Assembly (NCBI RefSeq): GCF_031127805.1
Contig: NZ_JARXHW010000002.1
Location: 1-64,000, forward strand
DNA length: 64,000 bases
From: Thalassobacterium maritimum
GTDB lineage: Bacteria > Verrucomicrobiota > Verrucomicrobiia > Opitutales > Coraliomargaritaceae
Reading direction: 5' to 3'
The notes beneath the pieces are model-generated. The model was given only the letters and a program-made list of their open reading frames with translations, was not told the DNA's origin and made no database searches. The stretch's first letter is position 1. The number at the start of each line of letters is the position of its first letter. The position numbers and the translations under genes were made by a program. Below, piece after piece: positions 58,896 to 64,000 of this stretch.

Positions 58896-60554
58896 TTATT
58901 CGGAGATTTCTTGGGCTGATTCTTCGGGCAGACCGTGGAAGACCAGCTCGTTGGCAAAGGCGGCACCGCTTGTGTAGGCCGCGAAGCGAGCTAGGTAGTC
59001 TTCTGCTTGCACGAGGTCTTCGTCGTCGCTAGCGATTTCGGGCACGGTCTTCTCTTTGACATAGACAAAGATGCCGCTGCCGCCAGTGGTGAGCATCGGA
59101 GAGACTTCGCCTGCCTGCATGCCTTGCGCGGTTTGCAGGGCGCTACGGTTGAGTTCGCTAGGTGCTTCTTGTGCACTGAAACTTTCGAAATCCTGTGCCT
59201 GGAGGCCGAGGGCTTCGGCGGCTGCGACGAAGGCGCTGCCTTCGCTGATCTTGGCTTTAAGCTCGGCTTGCAGGCTTTCACCCTTCTCGTTGAAGAGGCG
59301 GCGTTTTTCTTCGGCTTTGTAGTCGGCTGTTACTTCGGCCTGCACGGCTTCGAAAGCGGGGATCTCCGGGGCGATGCGGCCTTCGTAGATCAATACGGCA
59401 AAGCCGCCCTCGATGGCATAGGCGTCGGAGTAGTAGCGGTTGCCGCCTAGCTGGAATGCGGACTCCAGAAGCTCGGGTGAGAGTGCGCGTTGGCGGGCAC
59501 CTGCCAGTGTGTAGGGCTCAATGGGAGTCAAGCTGACTTGGGATTTGTTGAGCAGTTCATTGAATGCCGCGGAGTCGCGTTTGATCTCATCGCGGTAGAG
59601 GCTGTAAGCGAATGCTTGTGCCGCTTGGTTGGCGATGCGCGCTTCCTGCTCTTGCAGGTAGCTCTGGGCGACTGCTTCGCGCACGTCCGCGAAGGTGACT
59701 GGAGTTGCGTCGGCGCCTTCGTCGGATGCAGGCTTGTTGGCCTCAAAGTCGGCGACGAATTGTGCGCGATTGGCGATGAAATGCTCACGTAGCTCGGCTT
59801 CGCTGGCCTCAGGCACTTGGGTCGCATATTGTGAATCCTTAAAAAATACGTAGCTTGCTTGGATGCGCTCGGGGATTTGGTAGCGAAGTTTGTTGGCTTC
59901 GTAGTATTCGAGCAGGGCGGCTTCGTCGGCTGTGATTTCAGGCGTGAAGCTGGCGTAGTCGATTTGTGCAGTCGAGAGTGTGAACTCAGTGCGGTTGCGT
60001 TGTGTCTGTGCCAAGGCTTCAGCGGGGAGCAGGTAGCCCGGGCCGGCCAGCACGGAGCCGATTTGATTGATCCGGTAGTCCTCTTCCAGCACTAGTAGAA
60101 CGAGTCCTTTTTGTGAACGTGGGTTGGACTCCATGCTGTCCACAAAGCTAGTGTAGGCGTCCGCGCTAAATTGACCATCGGGGCCACGAAATGCATTCTT
60201 GGTGGTGATGTAGTCGGCCAGTGTTTCCTGGCTGGGAGCCGGGACGCCAATCTCATCCGCGAGGTGCAGGAGTGCGATGCGGCTGGTCAGTTGAGTCTGA
60301 AATTGCTCGTCGCTGCGGATCTGCTGGCCGTTGAGGTAGGCGCTGAGCTGCACTTTTTCAATGACGATTTCGCGTTCGCGGGGTGCATTTAAGTCAATCC
60401 CATAGAACAGGTTCTCCTTGTAGCCACTGCGATCAGTCGTGCAACCCGGCGTGTTGCCGATGGTGAAGACAAATGCGACGATAATAATAGCCAGCAGGGA
60501 CAGGAATATCCAGCGTCCGTGACGGATGAGGTGATGTTGAATCCAAGAGATCAT
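58896..60554 (-). CDS. PpiD/SurA_N-type membrane-anchored foldase
   Basis: 552 residues. N-terminal anchor (WIFLSLLAIIIVAFVFTIG, about 14-32), then a large periplasmic domain: a SurA-N-like helical chaperone region (VIEKVQLSAYLNGQQI, about 65-230) and a parvulin-like middle part that is degenerate. The overall layout follows PpiD, which helps newly exported proteins leave the translocon. The PPIase signature residues are not clear, so it may be a chaperone only. Confidence 0.82.
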   Translation of the reverse strand: MISWIQHHLIRHGRWIFLSLLAIIIVAFVFTIGNTPGCTTDRSGYKENLFYGIDLNAPREREIVIEKVQLSAYLNGQQIRSDEQFQTQLTSRIALLHLADEIGVPAPSQETLADYITTKNAFRGPDGQFSADAYTSFVDSMESNPRSQKGLVLLVLEEDYRINQIGSVLAGPGYLLPAEALAQTQRNRTEFTLSTAQIDYASFTPEITADEAALLEYYEANKLRYQIPERIQASYVFFKDSQYATQVPEASEAELREHFIANRAQFVADFEANKPASDEGADATPVTFADVREAVAQSYLQEQEARIANQAAQAFAYSLYRDEIKRDSAAFNELLNKSQVSLTPIEPYTLAGARQRALSPELLESAFQLGGNRYYSDAYAIEGGFAVLIYEGRIAPEIPAFEAVQAEVTADYKAEEKRRLFNEKGESLQAELKAKISEGSAFVAAAEALGLQAQDFESFSAQEAPSELNRSALQTAQGMQAGEVSPMLTTGGSGIFVYVKEKTVPEIASDDEDLVQAEDYLARFAAYTSGAAFANELVFHGLPEESAQEISE

Positions 60555-60619
60555 GAGATACGAAAAAACGGGTGAGGTTAGGTGCCCAGTCTACTCTGTC
60601 AACCAATTGGTTGCTAACT

Positions 60620-62116
60620 TTAGCTAGCAGGTTCTTGCAGGCGGATGAGCTCTGCCAAGGTCATGTTGGATTTGGGGCAATGTTTGAGGGCGAGCACCTC
60701 GTCTATGTAGATGCGAATGGCGGGGGTGTTTGTGGCTGCGATGTCAGAGCCTTCGTCGTTACCGAAGGTTTCAATGCTTTGTTTGAAGTCGGCCAAGGTA
60801 ATATTTTCGGCTGGCCGGCCTGGCTGATAGGCATGGTCGCGTTCTTCTTCCGCGTTGCTATCCTCAATGCGGTTGAGGAAACCAATTGCGCATAGACGAT
60901 TGATGCTGGTATTTAGAATATGGCTCGGAATGTGTAGTTTTTTGAGTAATTCACTGGTCTTGACGGGGGGGCGGCCCGCCTGAAAGCGATGCATGACGAT
61001 TAGCAGCACAGTCAGTGAGATCAGCTCGCGTGCGCGCTCGCTAGTGTTTTGCCAGGCATTCTCATTGGTGAGGAAATCGGCGTTTTGCACTGCGTAAGTG
61101 ACTTGCCCCCCGAGCAGGATTAAGAGCCAGAATACGTAGAGGCCCAGCATGAGCACAACTATGATGCCTACGGAGCCGTAGAGGCTATTGTTGCTGACGA
61201 CCTGCTGCACGTAAAGGAAGGAGAGCATCTTGTAGATCTGTAACAGCGCCACTACGAGCAAGGAACCCAGTAGGGCGGGCCTCCACTGAACCTGTGTGTT
61301 GGGGATGAAGCGCAGGAAGGCAGCCAGCAGTAAGGTGATCATTATCAGCGTGATCAGTGGCAGAAAAAACGTAATCACAGCAGTGATGGTCGTTCCAAAG
61401 GGGAGATTTTCTGCGAAGCGCAAGAAGACCGTCAATACTTGTAGCGAAATCGAGGCTGAGCCGATGAGGGCACCTAGACTAATAAATGTCCAATACGTGA
61501 CGATGCGTTCTGTGAAGTTGCGGCCTTTTTCCACGCCCCAAAGCGTGTTAAAGGAGCTTTCGATGGAGGTGAGCACGCGCAAGCAGATAAATAGTAGCAG
61601 CACGGTGCCAATCACGCCGACGGTGCCCGATTTCGCGACGGAACTGAAGTGACTGATCAGCTCGAGTAGCTCTGGGGCGAGTTCTGTTTGGGTCACGCCA
61701 TTGTTATCTTCGTTGACGGTGACGGATACTTGTGGCGCAGCAAAGGCAATGATTTCTGTGATCTTCTTGACCACGACGCTGTCGGCAGGATCTGAGTGGG
61801 GGTCTGCGATGTCGCGGTCGATCAGGAAGCCGGAGATCATGATGCCAAAGGCGATAATGGGGCCGATGCCGATTGAAGAGTAGAAGGTGAGTGCTGCGGA
61901 TTGCATCGGGAGCTGGTTGCGCTTCAAGCCTTGCCCGGTTAAGGTCAAGATGCGCAGCAGGTGATACATCCGTGCGCGCAGGGTGCGGCGGCCGAGGTAT
62001 TCTAGCTCCCAAATGTCCTTGCGCATGAGTGCTTGAGCACGCGCGGTGTAAGATTTGACTTGTTCGAGCCTATTACGGGCTTTGTCTGCGATCGATTTTT
62101 GGTCTTTGCTTTGCAA
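60620..62116 (-). CDS. YihY/BrkB-family membrane protein
   Basis: 498 residues. A YihY/virulence factor BrkB domain with six helices (about 60-335): LPMQSAALTFYSSIGIGPIIA, LLLFICLRVLTSIESSFNTLWGVEKGRNF, FIPNTQVQWRPALLGSL and LYGSVGIIVVLMLGLYVFW. Once annotated as RNase BN, but no nuclease activity belongs to this family; the role is unknown. The ~110-residue cytosolic C-terminal tail has a winged-helix-like part (RPPVKTSELLKKLHIPSHIL). Confidence 0.9.
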   Translation of the reverse strand: MQSKDQKSIADKARNRLEQVKSYTARAQALMRKDIWELEYLGRRTLRARMYHLLRILTLTGQGLKRNQLPMQSAALTFYSSIGIGPIIAFGIMISGFLIDRDIADPHSDPADSVVVKKITEIIAFAAPQVSVTVNEDNNGVTQTELAPELLELISHFSSVAKSGTVGVIGTVLLLFICLRVLTSIESSFNTLWGVEKGRNFTERIVTYWTFISLGALIGSASISLQVLTVFLRFAENLPFGTTITAVITFFLPLITLIMITLLLAAFLRFIPNTQVQWRPALLGSLLVVALLQIYKMLSFLYVQQVVSNNSLYGSVGIIVVLMLGLYVFWLLILLGGQVTYAVQNADFLTNENAWQNTSERARELISLTVLLIVMHRFQAGRPPVKTSELLKKLHIPSHILNTSINRLCAIGFLNRIEDSNAEEERDHAYQPGRPAENITLADFKQSIETFGNDEGSDIAATNTPAIRIYIDEVLALKHCPKSNMTLAELIRLQEPAS

Positions 62117-62137
62117 AACTGATTGTAGATAAATGGC

Positions 62138-62941
62138 TTAGCTGTTGACTATATTCATTACAATGCTGTCGAAGAACCCATCAAACCGGCCATTCAGTGC
62201 CAGATAGGCGAGGTAGGCATTGCCGCCCACTCCAAGTATAAATGCGGGAATCATGGTGTTCAAGCTTTGCGAGATCGTGGCAAGAAAGATGCCGATGCCT
62301 GCGGCGGCCGTGAGCCCCATTATGAGCGGGTCGCCTAGCGCCCAGCCCACATACAAGCCGAAGCCTAGTGTTAACATGGCTCGTCCACGTGCGACTTGAA
62401 ATGCTTCCGTCACAGACAGATATAGGAGTAGCCCCAGGATTAAGTCGAAAATCGCGATTAAAACTGTGGGGTAGTTTAAGATACTGGCGACCCCGTTCTC
62501 GCTGAATGCGGCTTGAAATTGAGGAACGAGTGGTAAAACCATGAAAAGCGCAGAAAATACCAGCATCAATCCTAGGCCGGAGGAGGAAATATTGGCTGCA
62601 ATTTCGAAACTCTTTTTTTTACGTGATAGTTTGCGTTTTTCTGCTGTATCGCCTTCGGCTGCGGCGAGCATCGACTCTACGTCCAATGCGGGTGGAGTGC
62701 GCGCGTTCGATGTGTTTTTCTTGGCCTCATCGACTCTCAGTGTGAGTTTTTCTCTTTCTGGGAAAACCTGAGCGGCCAGTTCTTCATTCAAGGCCAACGG
62801 CGTCCACTCTTCTTTATTTTCGTCGTAATAAAGCGTGTTGGGGCTGACTTGACCTGCTTCAGCAAGCGTGAGCAGCTTTGAGATGTCGAAGGGTCCACGG
62901 GACTCGTCTTGCTCGGGTGTTCTGATGTAGTAGTCGGGCAT
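62138..62941 (-). CDS. GYF_2-domain membrane protein
   Basis: 267 residues from ATG 62941 (MPDYYIRTPEQDE); the earlier ATG at 63001 is less likely. The N-terminal GYF_2 domain (about 3-50, YYIRTPEQDESRGPFDISKLL ... LYYDENKEEWTPL split around a turn) is a likely peptide-binding module of the cytosol. After a charged linker there are five to six helices (about 125-265). Function unknown. It is 21 bases upstream of the YihY gene on the same strand, so probably one operon. Confidence 0.82.
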   Translation of the reverse strand: MPDYYIRTPEQDESRGPFDISKLLTLAEAGQVSPNTLYYDENKEEWTPLALNEELAAQVFPEREKLTLRVDEAKKNTSNARTPPALDVESMLAAAEGDTAEKRKLSRKKKSFEIAANISSSGLGLMLVFSALFMVLPLVPQFQAAFSENGVASILNYPTVLIAIFDLILGLLLYLSVTEAFQVARGRAMLTLGFGLYVGWALGDPLIMGLTAAAGIGIFLATISQSLNTMIPAFILGVGGNAYLAYLALNGRFDGFFDSIVMNIVNS

Positions 62942-63169
62942 ATTTCGTTTGTGATAATCGACGCTTATGCTTGAGACTAGGCCATTGTCGCTTATTTTCA
63001 CAAGCGCAAACGAGTTTGCGCTGTTGAGCTTTGATGCTTTTTACAAGCTTATCACTCGACTTTTAGCCTAAGCTAACGTATTGTCGCTTTAATCTAAAAT
63101 AAGGTAAAAACTTATGTTTGCTGAAGTTTTGGCTGGATAGGTGCTAGGTTGACTGGCTCATTAAGATAT

Positions 63170-64000
63170 GTGAGAATACTTGTATTAACATCCGTTTATC
63201 CGCCCTTGGGCTATAGTGGACACGATGAGCGCTGTAGACAGACCGTGGGAGCTCTGGTGCGCCAAGGGCATCAGATGCAGGTGTTGACGTCAAATTATCG
63301 CTTGCCTCCGATGGGGGTGCCAGGAGAAAAGGGTGTTTTTCGAGAGCTTCGTCTGTATCCGAACGCTTTTGAAGACTCGAAGCTTGGAACGTCTTACGCG
63401 GCAACCTATGCACACGAAAGAGTGAATGCAGAGGCGCTTGATTACCGTGTGCGTCGTTTTGAGCCTGATGTGGTCTACATTTGGAATATGCGTGAGCTCT
63501 CGAAGTCTTTGCTGTTTCGTTTGCAAAAAAAAGGTGTTCGGATCGTCTATGATTTGCATATGGACTGGTTGTTGCCGGAGAGCTTTAATCGAGATCCTTG
63601 GTATCGCTGGTGGCGCGCTAATCCGAGCCTGCAATCTAAGTTGTATCGCGGTTTTATGCACTGTATTGGTAAGGCCCGACGCGCCTTGGGGATGATGCCT
63701 ATCGGTGAAGCGCACGAGTTGAACTTGGAGGGGAGTTATGTCGCGAGTTGTTGGCTCCGTGATCAATTAACCGATGCAGGCATGACTCAGGTCGAATCTT
63801 TACCGGTTATTTATCCTGGGACTGATGTCAGAATATTGAAGCCTAAAGAACGTTACGTGAGGCGCCGTCGTTTTATGTGGGCTGGACGATTAACAGAGGC
63901 CAAAGGCGCGGATATTGCCGTGGCTGCGGTGGGCCTCTTAAAGCAGCGCGGAGTTTATGTGTCGCTCGACCTATTTGCACTGGGCGAGCCCAGTGAGCGC
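63170..64000 (+). CDS. GT4-type glycosyltransferase, 3' end outside window
   Basis: At least 277 codons from GTG 63170 and still open at the right edge. The start (RILVLTSVYPPLGYSGHDERC) is the usual GT4 N-terminal strand with a Gly-rich loop; then VVYIWNMRELSKSLL and, further on, the donor-domain entry VIYPGTDVRILKP and FMWAGRLTEAKGADIA, as in GT-B retaining transferases. It likely builds a cell-surface glycan. An ATG at 63168 runs into a stop, so GTG is the probable start. The left neighbour is divergent. Confidence 0.88.
   Translation, partial: MRILVLTSVYPPLGYSGHDERCRQTVGALVRQGHQMQVLTSNYRLPPMGVPGEKGVFRELRLYPNAFEDSKLGTSYAATYAHERVNAEALDYRVRRFEPDVVYIWNMRELSKSLLFRLQKKGVRIVYDLHMDWLLPESFNRDPWYRWWRANPSLQSKLYRGFMHCIGKARRALGMMPIGEAHELNLEGSYVASCWLRDQLTDAGMTQVESLPVIYPGTDVRILKPKERYVRRRRFMWAGRLTEAKGADIAVAAVGLLKQRGVYVSLDLFALGEPSER

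Overview
The window looks like chromosomal DNA of a marine-type Verrucomicrobiota, probably class Opitutae (Coraliomargarita/Lentimonas-like). This is inferred from the combination of a PEP-CTERM protein, a formylglycine sulfatase, SHD1 (SLA1-homology) domains fused to hydrolase and protease modules, a DUF6515 protein, two large hybrid histidine kinases, and an abundance of short palindromic repeats; no rRNA is present to prove it. Ribosome binding sites are weak at most genes, and a few operons carry clear GGAGG sites.

Layout. 1-3.1 kb: secreted proteins of unknown function (RHS-like fragment, Cys-rich protein, exported protein). 3.4-12.5 kb: an accessory, repeat-rich region. It holds two secreted alpha/beta hydrolases, a GxxExxY protein, an O-antigen-polymerase-like protein, and a rhodanese / MauE-like / anchored protein / exported helical protein operon. 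It is peppered with at least eight copies of a palindromic element built from CGCTTAA heptamers spaced 10 and 11 bp apart, plus other REP-like palindromes, some of them inside coding sequence. 12.5-15.0 kb: a decayed TonB receptor. 15.1-20.9 kb: a candidate peptide-modification locus made of a propeller hybrid kinase with HPt, a 50-codon peptide gene, a hairpin, a short YcaO enzyme and a NarL-type response regulator. 21-22.5 kb: three tRNA genes (Ser, Phe, Leu), two of which have duplicated 3' ends. 22.6-31.2 kb: sodium symporter, ank-katalase/oxyR peroxide locus, HPr, aldo-keto reductase, DUF6515 protein and an SHD1-trypsin protease. 31.2-37.1 kb: housekeeping genes on the minus strand (MenH-like hydrolase, cyclophilin, cobA-hemD fusion, hemC, ilvC, ilvN, tRNA-Val). 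37.2-46.4 kb: YnbE/YdbL pair, MASE1 hybrid kinase, M20 amidohydrolase, sulfatase, nucleoside hydrolase, ribokinase. 46.5-50.3 kb: PEP-CTERM protein, rho, MscS channel and an SRPBCC protein that begins the next block. 49.9-56.1 kb: a lipid-modification block (SRPBCC, desaturase, DUF1295, cyclopropane synthase, DUF1365, FAD oxidoreductase, NTF2-like lipoprotein). 56.2-64 kb: htpG, DUF3568 lipoprotein, DUF4250, PpiD-like foldase, YihY/BrkB membrane protein, GYF_2 membrane protein and the start of a GT4 glycosyltransferase that runs off the right edge.

The most interesting candidates for undescribed biology are (1) the YcaO/50-aa peptide/phosphorelay locus, (2) the helically phased CGCTTAA palindromes at 4.6-8.5 kb, and (3) the repeated tRNA 3' ends at 21.3-22.4 kb. 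All three are inferences from sequence pattern; no homology search was run.
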